The notes beneath the pieces were generated by a model. That model was not told the DNA's origin and searched no databases. It was given only the letters and a program-made list of their open reading frames with translations. From contig JAMPDR010000001.1 in the NCBI GenBank assembly GCA_023665555.1, positions 62,001 through 126,000 of the forward strand: a stretch of 64,000 nt of DNA, read 5' to 3'. The position numbers were made by a program, and so were the translations under genes. The DNA comes from Ruminococcus sp. GTDB taxonomy: Bacteria; Bacillota; Clostridia; Oscillospirales; Acutalibacteraceae. Below are positions 1 to 9,138 of this stretch, piece after piece. Numbering within the stretch: position 1 is the stretch's first letter; each line of letters starts with the position of its first letter.

Positions 1-527
1 TCTTTATCCTCTGAAGAATCCAGCTTCAGTTCAATCTTGTTTAAAATTAGATTGACCGTTTTTACCGTGTTCGGATGCATTTTAAATTTCTTTTTATTGG
101 TGTCATACCATTCAAAAATTTCTCTCACATTACTTTTCGACCAACTGAACGACCACCAATCGCAAATCATTTCGATTATGTAGTTATACGGCATCTCGAT
201 GACTGTTTCTTTGCCGCTGTCGTGATTCAAAACCCAGTGCTGCCAATGGTGAGGATTTCTGTGAATATGTATAAGCCATGCTCTGTCAAAATCTTCGCTT
301 ACCTTAAACGAACGCTTATTCTTGTTACCATAGAACCAAGCATCGTAAGCTTTGTATTCGTCTTCGTTATACTTGGACATATCATGATCCTGACAGATTT
401 GTTTTTCTAAACCGTTGACGTCATCGATTTCGTCAAAAAGTTCTGGGAGATTATCCTTAAGAAAATAAAAAGCCGCCATAACATACCTTTTATGATCGGA
501 GAGGTACTTGTTATACTGAACACTCAT
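1..527 (-). CDS. DUF5662-like phage/mobile-element protein, C-terminus cut by window edge
   Basis: This is an open minus-strand frame starting at ATG 527 behind an AAGGAGGG ribosome binding site. It runs off the left edge, so only about 175 residues are seen. The pairs DHDMSKY (near residue 49) and HRNPHHWQHW (near residue 92) resemble the DUF5662 family, which is common in Firmicutes phages and mobile elements and has no known function. Its start overlaps the end of the small zinc-ribbon gene upstream, so it belongs to the same transcript as the replication genes. The family name is from memory and the function is unknown. Confidence 0.7.
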   Translation of the reverse strand, partial: MSVQYNKYLSDHKRYVMAAFYFLKDNLPELFDEIDDVNGLEKQICQDHDMSKYNEDEYKAYDAWFYGNKNKRSFKVSEDFDRAWLIHIHRNPHHWQHWVLNHDSGKETVIEMPYNYIIEMICDWWSFSWSKSNVREIFEWYDTNKKKFKMHPNTVKTVNLILNKIELKLDSSEDK

Positions 528-678
528 TGGTTTTACCCTCCTTAATTTTCATAAACTCTTCCAATTCATGTTCACAACTTACACACAAATCGTATGTGCC
601 CGGTTCAAGTTCTACTGTATAAGCTGTAGTCGGTTTAATTATTTTCTTACATCTATCGCATTGAACCACCTTAGCCAT
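511..678 (-). CDS. 55-residue zinc-ribbon protein
   Basis: This is a short frame missed by length cut-offs. The protein has two CxxC pairs, CDRC (residues 7-10) and CVSC (about 32-35), and so probably binds one zinc ion. Its ATG overlaps the stop codon of the preceding gene (TAATG), and its own end overlaps the start of the next gene. Such couplings mark a real operon member. No specific function can be assigned; a nucleic-acid or protein-binding role is possible. Confidence 0.7.
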   Translation of the reverse strand: MAKVVQCDRCKKIIKPTTAYTVELEPGTYDLCVSCEHELEEFMKIKEGKTNECSV

Positions 679-908
679 TAGTCATCGCCCCTTTCGCTGA
701 TTTCGTCTCTTATCTTTTTCTCAGCTTCAAACAAAAATTCTTGAATGATTTTGCTTGTCGTATGGTTATCTGATATTGATTCATTAAGGAGGTTTTTATT
801 ATAAAAAGCCAATATTTCTACGGCTCTTGCGATTTTAATACATTCTTCTGCACTACAGTAGTCGACTATATCGCCTACAAGTGTTTTGATTCCCGATTCA
901 TTAATCAT
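678..908 (-). CDS. Small acidic hypothetical protein (76 aa)
   Basis: A 76-residue soluble, helical-looking protein with no recognised domain. Its ATG overlaps the stop of the upstream gene as ATGA and has a GGGGAG site eight bases away. Its stop overlaps the next start. The coupling supports expression. I do not recognise the family. Confidence 0.6.
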   Translation of the reverse strand: MINESGIKTLVGDIVDYCSAEECIKIARAVEILAFYNKNLLNESISDNHTTSKIIQEFLFEAEKKIRDEISERGDD

Positions 909-1279
909 TCGTCATCTCCCCTTTCACGGAGTTCAATACGTCTATCAACATTCATTTGTCCAAGAGATACAAGCGTGTCTGTAATTTTCATAAGATGCTC
1001 GTCGATTTCACCCGCACATGCAGCATAACCTGCCAAATCAACAAAACTGTCAGGACTGTGTCCTGTAGCGATACGTGCAACTTTCAAAAGAGCCATCATC
1101 GCTGCGACATCTTTTGGAGTGATGTTAATCGGCATCTTCAAGTGTGGATTTGTTGCGGTAAGATATGCTTCCCAAAATCGGCTGATAGTTGTGAAGTTAT
1201 CTTCAGGACTGCCGTAATCCCGCTCTCGCTGACCGCAAACACACTTTTTTGCTTCGTCTAAAATTTCTGATCTGTTCAT
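905..1279 (-). CDS. DUF6378-like phage protein
   Basis: The segment from NRSEILDEAKKCVCGQRERD through DYGSPEDNF and the later MPINITPKDVAAMMALLKVAR resembles DUF6378, a family of unknown function frequent in phage replication regions. I chose ATG 1279 over an upstream in-frame start at 1411. The longer version would overlap the preceding gene by about 130 bases, and an AGAAAGGA site lies at the right distance from 1279. It is directly downstream of an unrecognised gene that ends at 1281 and is likely cotranscribed with it. Confidence 0.7.
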   Translation of the reverse strand: MNRSEILDEAKKCVCGQRERDYGSPEDNFTTISRFWEAYLTATNPHLKMPINITPKDVAAMMALLKVARIATGHSPDSFVDLAGYAACAGEIDEHLMKITDTLVSLGQMNVDRRIELRERGDDE

Positions 1280-1280
1280 A

Positions 1281-1652
1281 TTATTTTTCATCCTTTCTAA
1301 ATTCAAATCCGTACTCAACATCCAATTCATCGGAATAATTAACGTATTTACCCTCTGCCGGTAATGGAATTTCATCCCAACGTTCCAACAGATATTCTTT
1401 GATTGCTTCATCGCCCTGATTACAAATTTTCACCGGTACTAACCATTGTTGAAGACCGCTCATAGTCCACATCATGTTAAAAGTGACAAGTTTATTGGGC
1501 TTTTTGAACGAAGCACCGTTGGGCATGTATTTACAACGCATAGCTTCGATACCTTCTCCTAAAATATCCGCTTTAGATTTTCCGGTCGTATCGGCTAAAA
1601 GATCTAAGATATCTAGTTCGGTATCATCCAAGTGAACGTGAGGTATTTTCAT
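1281..1652 (-). CDS. Hypothetical protein, possible ribbon-helix-helix start
   Basis: About 123 residues. ATG 1652 is preferred because GAAAGGA lies six to eight bases upstream; in-frame ATGs further upstream overlap the helicase gene. The first 45 residues (KIPHVHLDDTELDILDLL then TGKSKADILGEGIEAM) look like a short strand followed by two helices. This fits a ribbon-helix-helix DNA-binding fold, though only weakly. The remainder is unrecognised. It lies between a helicase and a DUF6378-like gene. Confidence 0.55.
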   Translation of the reverse strand: MKIPHVHLDDTELDILDLLADTTGKSKADILGEGIEAMRCKYMPNGASFKKPNKLVTFNMMWTMSGLQQWLVPVKICNQGDEAIKEYLLERWDEIPLPAEGKYVNYSDELDVEYGFEFRKDEK

Positions 1653-1672
1653 ACTTTTCATCCTTTCATGAA

Positions 1673-2881
1673 TCACCATTTAATATAGCGTGATTCGTTA
1701 AATTTTTTCTTTTCGTTTAATGCTTTGTTGATAGCCAAATCTATACCTGATCTGGTTCTCAAATGATAGTAATATAGGTCTTTATACGGCGTATTCAGCC
1801 TGTCTATTCGACCCGCGGACTGCTGCATAATCTTATATGAGTAGTTCTGAGAGTAAAATATAATAGTGTCCGTCTTGATGCAGTTCCAGCCCTCAGCTCC
1901 GGCTGTGTATTGAACCAAGTAAACCCATTTTTCACTCTCGGGTATCGGCTGATGCTTGTGACCGTTCCACTCTGCAACTTCAATATCATCACTGTATTTG
2001 ATAGCTTTTAACAGCTCCAATTCATAGTCGAAGTTATAGAATATAATTGCTCTCGGACTTTTCTCTAAAATTTCTAAGATTGCCACCATTCTGGACTCAT
2101 CGGAATTTACGATTTTTCGAAGCGTATAACAAAGTTCACTTGCATTTTTCAGTGGTTTGTTTTCATATGGATTCCACCGATTTTTCATGGTGTCTTTATA
2201 AAGTGCTATATCGTATTTCACGAATACATCCTCGTGATGCGATGTAGTCGTTCGCTTGAAGTCCATATCCACAAGAATGCGATTGCGAAGCCTGATAAGA
2301 CGACCCGTATTCACATATCTATCTACTTTAGGAAACTTACTGAATCTGCTGTAAATGATATGTTCACGAGTAAATTCGGTCTTATTTTTATAGAATCCGT
2401 TAGCAATAAATACAGGAATATAATCTTGCCAAGTATCACCCGGAGTTGCTGATAGAAGAATCCAGTCGTTGGCTTTGGCTATCTTTAGAAATGCTTTTAC
2501 CCATGCACCGTAACCAACCAATCTTTGTTCGTCAAAAATAAAGAAAGCACCCCTGACATCGGAGTACTTTCCTATATTGTTCCAGCTATCAACCACTATT
2601 TTGTTATCGTAATAGTTAATTTCTGAATTTGATGAAAAAAGGAACGGGGCAAAATCACACTCCCATTCCAATTGATCTCTTTTTCGAGCAGTTGTAATGA
2701 TATACAAATCCCTAGGCTTCTTTTTTATAGGTTCATATGGATCAAGACAGCCACCCTCTTGCAGGAAATAATAAGCCAAGGCAGTTCGAGATTTACCTGA
2801 GCCGACTCCACCAACCAAAATGCAGCCGTTTCTCATGTTTGCAACAGCAACTTTTTGATGCTCATATAGTTTTATGGACAT
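1673..2881 (-). CDS. Phage-type SNF2/DEAD-like superfamily 2 helicase
   Basis: A 402-residue protein with the helicase motifs in order: a Q-like LYEHQKVAV at the start, Walker A GGVGSGK (24-30), a DEAD-box equivalent DEQR (117-120), motif III SATPGDTW (144-151), and motif VI QQSAGRIDR (about 355-363). It lacks the nuclease or chromatin-binding domains of larger SNF2 proteins. It resembles the compact helicases of phage replication modules and probably unwinds or translocates on DNA during element replication. It overlaps the preceding gene by ten bases. Confidence 0.85.
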   Translation of the reverse strand: MSIKLYEHQKVAVANMRNGCILVGGVGSGKSRTALAYYFLQEGGCLDPYEPIKKKPRDLYIITTARKRDQLEWECDFAPFLFSSNSEINYYDNKIVVDSWNNIGKYSDVRGAFFIFDEQRLVGYGAWVKAFLKIAKANDWILLSATPGDTWQDYIPVFIANGFYKNKTEFTREHIIYSRFSKFPKVDRYVNTGRLIRLRNRILVDMDFKRTTTSHHEDVFVKYDIALYKDTMKNRWNPYENKPLKNASELCYTLRKIVNSDESRMVAILEILEKSPRAIIFYNFDYELELLKAIKYSDDIEVAEWNGHKHQPIPESEKWVYLVQYTAGAEGWNCIKTDTIIFYSQNYSYKIMQQSAGRIDRLNTPYKDLYYYHLRTRSGIDLAINKALNEKKKFNESRYIKW

Positions 2882-3405
2882 TGGTTTTCCCTTTCTGCCT
2901 CTTGAACAATGTCCTCCAGCATAGCTAATCTTTTATATATATAACCATATTGAACTGTACGATCTTTACGCCATTCAGGGTCAGTTAGTCTTTGGTAAGG
3001 CTTTGCCCATATTGATATTTGCTCTAACAGTCTTATCCTTGACTTAAAATTAGCCAGCACGTTGGTAGCCGCTTTAACAATTCGAGCAACGACATCCTGA
3101 ATGCTTTTTGGGGTTAATTCTTCGTCAGACAATTTGATATGTTCCTTGAATACTTTATGAAACTCAAATTCATTGCCAAACGCTTTCTTAGCAATCGCCA
3201 TAGCCAAGCCCTTCTCAGGGTCAAATGATTCATCGTGTACTTTGACTACTGTTTTAGTATTATCTTCCCATATCACAATAGTTGCGGGATAGTTAAATAT
3301 TACTTTTTTAATTCTGGGTAAATAATAATAAGATGGTGCCTGTGAATTTATGAACTGATAATAGCCTTGGTAGTCTACAGGTACAGCTGGTAATCTATTA
3401 TACAT
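2872..3405 (-). CDS. Conserved mobile-element hypothetical protein
   Basis: About 177 residues. ATG 3405 has an AAGGGAG site nine bases away; the upstream ATG at 3414 touches that site and is less likely. The segment from KKVIFNYPATIVIW to EKGLAMAIAKKAFGN resembles a widespread phage protein of unknown function in which a strand-rich part precedes a helical tail. It overlaps both neighbours, between a membrane protein and the helicase. Confidence 0.65.
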   Translation of the reverse strand: MYNRLPAVPVDYQGYYQFINSQAPSYYYLPRIKKVIFNYPATIVIWEDNTKTVVKVHDESFDPEKGLAMAIAKKAFGNEFEFHKVFKEHIKLSDEELTPKSIQDVVARIVKAATNVLANFKSRIRLLEQISIWAKPYQRLTDPEWRKDRTVQYGYIYKRLAMLEDIVQEAERENQCP

Positions 3406-3703
3406 GTTCGTCATCTCCCTTATACTTATATTCTTTTACGCACAATTCAAGCCACACGCTATCAAAAATAGCACGAAAGTCTCCAAATTCAAGCTTGCGA
3501 TTATATCTCTTAATCCTGCAATAGGCTTCTGACTGTATGCGAAGACGATCGTATTTTCCATCGACAACAGATGCTTTAATTGAGTGTTCGATCCAAAATT
3601 CAAGTTCATCACGCTCGAACCATTTTTTGCTCACAAAGACTAAATCGCCTATATAAATCGCAATTAAGAATAATGCTATTAATGTTAAAATTTGTATAAC
3701 CAT
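3398..3703 (-). CDS. Small single-pass membrane protein
   Basis: 101 residues with a hydrophobic N-terminal helix (about residues 4-24) followed by a soluble charged tail. An AAAGGA site lies eight bases before the ATG. No family is recognised. It is the first gene after a 106-base gap and overlaps the next gene by eight bases. Confidence 0.6.
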   Translation of the reverse strand: MVIQILTLIALFLIAIYIGDLVFVSKKWFERDELEFWIEHSIKASVVDGKYDRLRIQSEAYCRIKRYNRKLEFGDFRAIFDSVWLELCVKEYKYKGDDEHV

Positions 3704-3809
3704 AAAAACAATCCTTTCTTTCGGCTGTTTCCTCTTATCTCACTTTGATGCACCAAAGATTGATACCTTACTGGACATTTAACCGACATGCGAAGTCAGC
3801 ACCGATAAT

Positions 3810-4304
3810 TTAATCTTCGGGAAATTCTTCCTCTGCCAGAAGTTCTGCAAATCGGTCATATTTCTGCGTAACGTTCATACCTTTCAAATATGCTGTACGA
3901 CCGAATTTTTCGTCAGGTGTTCCCTCTTGAACAACCCAATCATAAGGACGAATATCCAAATCAACATTCAAAATATCAATATGATCAAGCATACTGACCA
4001 TGTCTTCTTCAAGTTTGATTCTTCTGCTTCCTGTCGTAAGACAAATAATAGGTCCGTGATCATTAAACTTTACCTTGACCGGCAAATACATGAACGGGTC
4101 TTCACCCTCTTCTCTGGCACTTTTAATTTTTACGTTCCAACCCATGTCAATGAGTTTATCTGCCGTTTCCTGATCAGGAATCACGACAGCAAAGTTTCTG
4201 TCGCCGTCACGATTAAATTTGGATTTCTCACCTGCGAAGTTACGAAATATAATTTTTGCATCGTCAATTTGCAAAATTTCTCTGGGTGCATATGTTATGT
4301 TCAT
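3810..4304 (-). CDS. Possible ssDNA-binding protein of the element
   Basis: 164 residues, strand-rich, with a strongly acidic tail (LLAEEEFPED). The core (KIIFRNFAGEKSKFNRDGDR, later DPFMYLPVKVKFND) resembles a family of small phage replication-region proteins. The acidic tail, size and position between the polymerase and helicase genes fit an ssDNA-binding protein. That is inference and no OB-fold can be proved from sequence alone. It has an AGGAG site ten bases upstream of the ATG. The 106 bases downstream hold only a weak hairpin. Confidence 0.55.
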   Translation of the reverse strand: MNITYAPREILQIDDAKIIFRNFAGEKSKFNRDGDRNFAVVIPDQETADKLIDMGWNVKIKSAREEGEDPFMYLPVKVKFNDHGPIICLTTGSRRIKLEEDMVSMLDHIDILNVDLDIRPYDWVVQEGTPDEKFGRTAYLKGMNVTQKYDRFAELLAEEEFPED

Positions 4305-4319
4305 AATTCAAAAACTCCT

Positions 4320-4613
4320 TTAAATAAAAATAAATAAACACCACAGACTGAGCAATGCTCTTTTTCCATGGTGCAATTTTTTGTTGTAATATTCCATATC
4401 CGTCGAATTTCTAAAGCCCAAGTTTTTTGCGGCGTCATTAAGACATTCAGCTTTCTTTTTCTTGTGCTCGATTATGTTGTCCGTAACCGTGTAATTATTG
4501 GATACAAGTTCAGATTGAGCAAGAGAGTCGTATGCATCGGCACACATCAAATCAATTTTTGCCTGTGCTTTACGTTTGCGACTGACAAATGGATTTCTAA
4601 ATATAATTTTCAT
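4320..4613 (-). CDS. Small basic hypothetical protein with hydrophobic end
   Basis: About 97 residues. ATG 4613 is chosen because GAAAGGAG sits seven bases upstream; the longer start includes that site. The protein opens with KIIFRNPFVSRKRK, has a charged helical middle, and ends in a short hydrophobic run (ALLSLWCLFIFI). It lies between the polymerase gene and the putative ssDNA-binding protein gene. Function unknown. Confidence 0.55.
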   Translation of the reverse strand: MKIIFRNPFVSRKRKAQAKIDLMCADAYDSLAQSELVSNNYTVTDNIIEHKKKKAECLNDAAKNLGFRNSTDMEYYNKKLHHGKRALLSLWCLFIFI

Positions 4614-4631
4614 TTTTGCTCCTTTCAATTT

Positions 4632-7600
4632 TTATCTTACATCAAATTGAGTTGATTGCGGTTCAATCCACGGCGGAGTATCAGGCATGTACGGTTCATC
4701 GGATACAAACCACTCGAAATCACCATATTGGGATATAGTGTCGATTGCATCGTTCACTAAGCCATCATAGTAAGAACGGTCGATATCTTCAAACTTATCA
4801 AGCTCTTCAACCATTTCAGATTCAAGCCAACGATAGCCTTTAGTGCCTGCTACAGCATAATATTTGCCGTTCTGTTCTCTAAAGAGTTCGCCACCACCGC
4901 AACCGGGCTTGATCGGACAGAATGAACCGACTTTGCCGATGAACTGATAGCTGTGACCGTCATTAATTTTTCGAATCATACAATCAAGTTCAGAATCACC
5001 ACTATTGCCGCTAAGATCCATTTTGGCATTGAACTCTTTAGCTTTTTTTACAATTCGTTCAAGAACTTTTTCATCTTCAGATACATCGGGTAAATTTTCG
5101 TTCATATCCAAATATAATGCTGATTTCACGCTCTTAGTTTCGCACATATCTACAAACCCAATTGACTCCTTACTAAACAAAGTCTTGAATACATAAGGTA
5201 CTTGGAATTGTGTTCCGGTTGCAGTCCAGTCACCGTCTTTATACTTTGCAATATACACCGCATCGTTTACAAGACACATTCTGTCATATGTAGCCTCGTG
5301 CTCAAAAGTGTAGCCATATTGTTTTCCGTAGTCCATTACATACTGAATTATTTCAGGCGTTGCATCAGGAATCTTTATTGAGTCCGTTTTTATATGTGCA
5401 ACTGTGAAGCCTTGCCTTTGGACTTCGTGTTTAAGATTAATCATAAATAACGCACCACGCTTGGCTACAATGTTATCCTTGTTGCGAAGATCCCTGAACG
5501 GATTCTCAAAATTAGCCGATGTTAAACCATAAACCGAGTTAATTGCAATCTTCAATGCTTGTGCTAAGTCAGATGCGGCATTTTCATCTTTCAGATACTT
5601 TGCTAATTTTCCATCCAGCATTTTTCGAGCCTTATCAAAATCCTTGTGCTTAATAGCAATTCTGGCATCAAGAATATCTTTAAATCTTAAAGTGTACTTT
5701 TCTCCGAAGAGCTGCTCCGCAACAATGCTGCTCGGATGCATCGAGGCAATGTCAAGCAATGCCACGTTACCATAGATGCCCGGTTCGGCATATACATAAC
5801 CACCTTCACCGACTGTTTCACCACGATACATCGAAACACCCGCTTCATACTTATATCCGGGAAATATAGGTCTGCCGTGTTCGTCAAATACAGTATATTT
5901 TTCATCGCCAAAGTTGTTAAACAAGTTATTGTCAGGTGTAGTGGTAAAATTAAATATAGCACTATCATCGGGAATGTATCCCATATCACGATAATTGAAC
6001 TGATCTTGTGGAGTGCGATTCTTACCAAATATAATTCTGGTGGTCAAACTGTTTGTCGTATCGTTTACAGTCATGCTTGCCAGATCTGCCAGAATTTGTC
6101 TTGCCAAGAAATCCGCTTTTCGTGCATTGAACACTGCTTCGGTTGCAATTACGTCATTATCACAATATTCAGCGACTTTCTTCCACATATGTTCAGGTAC
6201 AGGTTGATCCCACGGAAGTCCCAGTTCCTGATGATGTATACCCAGCTCAATCTCAAACTTTTTAAGAGATTGCTTTTTTGAACTGAAGTCGTATACATCG
6301 GTGTAAGAGATGTTATATGCCTCTCCAAAGAAAACATTTTTATCTCCGTTAATAATCTTTTGTGACAACTCATACAACTGCTGATTATCATATCCCATCA
6401 ATCGAGCATACAAAATATGATTATCATATCGTCTGCAATTAAATCCGACCAATCTGAATTTCAACAATTCTTCAACATCATAAGAACTTGGATTAATCAT
6501 TCTGACAACAGTTGCATTTTCGCCCTCATACTTCCAGTTAATTAAAAATAAGTTAGGAAATACTTCCACATCATAGAAAACCAATTTTGATTCATCGTTT
6601 CTCACCGAATCGGATATTTCATCGGATTTGAACCTCATTTTGTTGACAAGTTTGATGCAATAGTCAGCCTTGTTTGTACTTTGTGCTGCAAACGCAAAAA
6701 CAGCATTACGCATATCAGTGACATCGTAATGCAGTCCGCTTGTGTGAGCATCTTCGAGGATTTTATAAATGAAGTCAATGCTTGGTTTCGTTCCCGGATG
6801 TATTTCTTTATTAAGATTACGTTTAATAAGTGTTCTGAGTGCTTTTTCGCTTTTAATAGATTCAAAATTTACCATAGTTTTTTCTCCTTTCATCGGTAAA
6901 CCGGAACTTATAGTCGCAATCGGTAAATCGTTACATTTCGTTAGTTTTCGCCTTAATGAACTTTTACCGGTAAACACTTTGATTTCTATGTGGTCATCAT
7001 AAATTCTGCTGAGTAAGCGGGGATCTCCGGTATAAATATAATGAAGATGAATACCACTTCCGCTCTTGCTTAATTCCGCATAAGTAGCAGGCCATTTACT
7101 TGCTGCTTCAAGATTCTTTTCAAAGCACTTTTTGCCCTCATCATCTGTAAGGTCAAAATCTATGACAATGTGATTTTCAGGAACTTTTACAAAATGGATT
7201 CTTGAAGTATCCAAGTCGGATAATTTTGTTTTTGTCTTGTCCCATGCCGTAGTAGGAGTTTCCTTCGGTGTGGCATATTGTGCAGGACAGTCAGTACAAA
7301 ACTTATCAAATATTGAAGGCTGTTCTTTGAAACATATTTTATACTCCTCTGTCGCTTGGATTTGCTCGGCATCCCTTTTAAACTTATCACTTAAAAAACC
7401 GCTGTAATAGCTTCTGACACGAGTGCCGTTATCAAGGTTGAAACGCTCCTTATACTCTTTGAAATAGTTCTTTAGTTCCTCTTTAAAGACACGCTGCGAA
7501 AATGGGTACGCCACCTTCGCTTCATCGCAATAGGACTTATACATTTCCCATGACGCCTTTAGTGTAGTGCCATCTTCTTTGACAAACACGTGATATGAAT

Positions 7601-8675
7601 CAATAATGAAGTTATAGAAGTCATTAGAAGCTCCGAGCATGGTAATTGGAATATAATTGTCATACATTCTCGGATTACTCAAATAAACCTCTTGACAGTG
7701 GTAAGCTATCGCACCCAATTCAAATTCAATCTGTTTCATAATGGTCTGATACTCTTTTGTAGGAAGCTTATTTCCCGACGGTGAGACATCAATAAGTCTT
7801 CTGATAAGACCTGATTTGCCGTCAGTTATCTTAACAGGCTTATTTGTACCAATGAACAAGAAGCATTTGAATCTGTTGGTATAAGCTGTCTTGAACTTTT
7901 CATTTACTGTCATAAGTTCGTGAGAAACCAAGCTATTCAATCGAGTGTTGTCTTCAATTCTTGACAAATCGCCATCATGTTGGATAGCTACAAGCGGATT
8001 ACTTTTAAATGCCTCCAAAGCAAAAACATTACTCGATGAACCTAATGCTTTAGCATCAAACACCGAGTAATATCCCTCAAATAGCTGTTGAATTATATTA
8101 AGAACAGTAGATTTACCCGTTCCGGCAGAACCATACAAGACCATAAACTTCTGAAGACTTTTAGACTCTCCTGCTATAACGGATCCGATAGCCCACTCAA
8201 TCTTTTGCCGCTCCTCTTCAGAATATAATGTGGATAGCAGCTTGCCATAAGCAACAGTCTCGCCTTTTTCAAGTGGATACTTTAACCGCTTGCTGGCATA
8301 GTCTTTTTTATCCGTAACAGTGTTGGAGAATATAAGTTTTTCATCCAACATGTGGAACGAATCACGCATTTGCTTTTGACAATATTTATGCCATGTGTCG
8401 ATCATTCCTGTCTCGGCATCCCACATATGTAAGACTTTTACATCTGAATCAAAGTGCTTAAGATTTTCTTCTTTATATCGGTCGAGTTCTGCGTCAATAA
8501 GTTGCAGAGCATCTTGTTCATCTGTGGACCACAACTTTTTATCTTCCAACCAAATTGCATAGAAGTCGCCGCCTCTGATCATTAAATCGGAGCTTTTTTT
8601 AATAATAAACTTCGGATAGATTTCTATTACCCCACGCTTCGTGCTACGTGTTGAAATCATCAAAAAGTCGATCAT
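4632..8675 (-). CDS. Fused SF3 helicase – primase-polymerase – family B DNA polymerase
   Basis: This replication protein joins three enzymes. Numbering is from the longer ATG at 8681. The SF3 helicase part has Walker A GSAGTGKST (184-192), a B-like AIQHDGDL (232-239), sensor FIGTN (276-280) and RR (294-295). An archaeo-eukaryotic primase-like part follows: VIDFD (506-510), SGSGIHLH (540-547) and IEIK (565-568). The C-terminal half is a family B polymerase with a proofreading exonuclease: DVE (704-706), N748/D753 and YCDND (839-843), then motif A DIASMHPSS (977-985), motif B KIAINSVYG (1044-1052) and motif C KTDS (1098-1101). ATG 8675 fits the AAAGGAG spacing best. P4-type proteins put the primase before the helicase; here the order is reversed. 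It could copy the element nearly alone. Confidence 0.9.
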   Translation of the reverse strand: MIDFLMISTRSTKRGVIEIYPKFIIKKSSDLMIRGGDFYAIWLEDKKLWSTDEQDALQLIDAELDRYKEENLKHFDSDVKVLHMWDAETGMIDTWHKYCQKQMRDSFHMLDEKLIFSNTVTDKKDYASKRLKYPLEKGETVAYGKLLSTLYSEEERQKIEWAIGSVIAGESKSLQKFMVLYGSAGTGKSTVLNIIQQLFEGYYSVFDAKALGSSSNVFALEAFKSNPLVAIQHDGDLSRIEDNTRLNSLVSHELMTVNEKFKTAYTNRFKCFLFIGTNKPVKITDGKSGLIRRLIDVSPSGNKLPTKEYQTIMKQIEFELGAIAYHCQEVYLSNPRMYDNYIPITMLGASNDFYNFIIDSYHVFVKEDGTTLKASWEMYKSYCDEAKVAYPFSQRVFKEELKNYFKEYKERFNLDNGTRVRSYYSGFLSDKFKRDAEQIQATEEYKICFKEQPSIFDKFCTDCPAQYATPKETPTTAWDKTKTKLSDLDTSRIHFVKVPENHIVIDFDLTDDEGKKCFEKNLEAASKWPATYAELSKSGSGIHLHYIYTGDPRLLSRIYDDHIEIKVFTGKSSLRRKLTKCNDLPIATISSGLPMKGEKTMVNFESIKSEKALRTLIKRNLNKEIHPGTKPSIDFIYKILEDAHTSGLHYDVTDMRNAVFAFAAQSTNKADYCIKLVNKMRFKSDEISDSVRNDESKLVFYDVEVFPNLFLINWKYEGENATVVRMINPSSYDVEELLKFRLVGFNCRRYDNHILYARLMGYDNQQLYELSQKIINGDKNVFFGEAYNISYTDVYDFSSKKQSLKKFEIELGIHHQELGLPWDQPVPEHMWKKVAEYCDNDVIATEAVFNARKADFLARQILADLASMTVNDTTNSLTTRIIFGKNRTPQDQFNYRDMGYIPDDSAIFNFTTTPDNNLFNNFGDEKYTVFDEHGRPIFPGYKYEAGVSMYRGETVGEGGYVYAEPGIYGNVALLDIASMHPSSIVAEQLFGEKYTLRFKDILDARIAIKHKDFDKARKMLDGKLAKYLKDENAASDLAQALKIAINSVYGLTSANFENPFRDLRNKDNIVAKRGALFMINLKHEVQRQGFTVAHIKTDSIKIPDATPEIIQYVMDYGKQYGYTFEHEATYDRMCLVNDAVYIAKYKDGDWTATGTQFQVPYVFKTLFSKESIGFVDMCETKSVKSALYLDMNENLPDVSEDEKVLERIVKKAKEFNAKMDLSGNSGDSELDCMIRKINDGHSYQFIGKVGSFCPIKPGCGGGELFREQNGKYYAVAGTKGYRWLESEMVEELDKFEDIDRSYYDGLVNDAIDTISQYGDFEWFVSDEPYMPDTPPWIEPQSTQFDVR

Positions 8676-8677
8676 TT

Positions 8678-8911
8678 TCATTCTCCTTTTTCGCTTAATG
8701 CTTTTTCAAATTCTTTTTGCAGTTTTTTGATAGCTCGGCCATGCTTAACACTGTAAATTCCCATGACAGCCACATAAAGTGTCATAATGGTTGTAAATTT
8801 TGCAACTGTTTTGTTGATTCCCAACTGCTGCTTCAAAAGTTTCTGAATAGTGGTCATGGTAACATCGAACTTTTCCACTTTTTCAAAAATATAATCCATA
8901 AGTACAGGCAT
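8678..8911 (-). CDS. Small protein, possible membrane segment
   Basis: About 77 residues starting at ATG 8911, eight bases after an AGGAGG site; a GTG nine bases upstream is the alternative. It has a helical N-terminus, a modest hydrophobic stretch (FTTIMTLYVAVMGIYSV) and a charged coiled tail. The size and layout are holin-like but no family is recognised. Its stop overlaps the first possible start of the polymerase gene as ATGA. Confidence 0.6.
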   Translation of the reverse strand: MPVLMDYIFEKVEKFDVTMTTIQKLLKQQLGINKTVAKFTTIMTLYVAVMGIYSVKHGRAIKKLQKEFEKALSEKGE

Positions 8912-8945
8912 TTTCATCACCTCCTTGAGTTATTTTTCTTCGAGA

Positions 8946-9125
8946 TTAGTCATCGCTTAATTCTTCAGCTTTGAAATTTACACACGTAAAATCATCTGCA
9001 TCAAGAATATATTCACTGTTACGCCAAGCATCCTCTACTATTTGTTTTGCTTCAATTTTGTCAGTTGCTTCGACTTCAATTTCTCTTTCTAAAGTTTCTG
9101 TAATAATCACTTTGTACTTTTTCAT
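8946..9125 (-). CDS. DpnD/PcfM-like small protein
   Basis: This 59-residue frame falls below usual length cut-offs. The sequence begins KKYKVIITETLEREIEVEA and continues with IEAKQIVEDAW and YILDADDF. This resembles the DpnD/PcfM C-terminal family, first noted next to a restriction system and on conjugative plasmids and now common in phages. Its biochemical role is not established. A GGAG site precedes the ATG. Confidence 0.75.
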   Translation of the reverse strand: MKKYKVIITETLEREIEVEATDKIEAKQIVEDAWRNSEYILDADDFTCVNFKAEELSDD

Positions 9126-9138
9126 AAATTAATCTCCT

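Noticed and set aside
75..410. Plus-strand open frame of 111 residues
   Set aside because: It lies opposite the DUF5662-like gene, has no ribosome site and an unlikely composition; a shadow.
3927..6281. Several plus-strand frames opposite the replicase and ssDNA-binding-like genes
   Set aside because: They run antisense to clear domains and lack ribosome sites.
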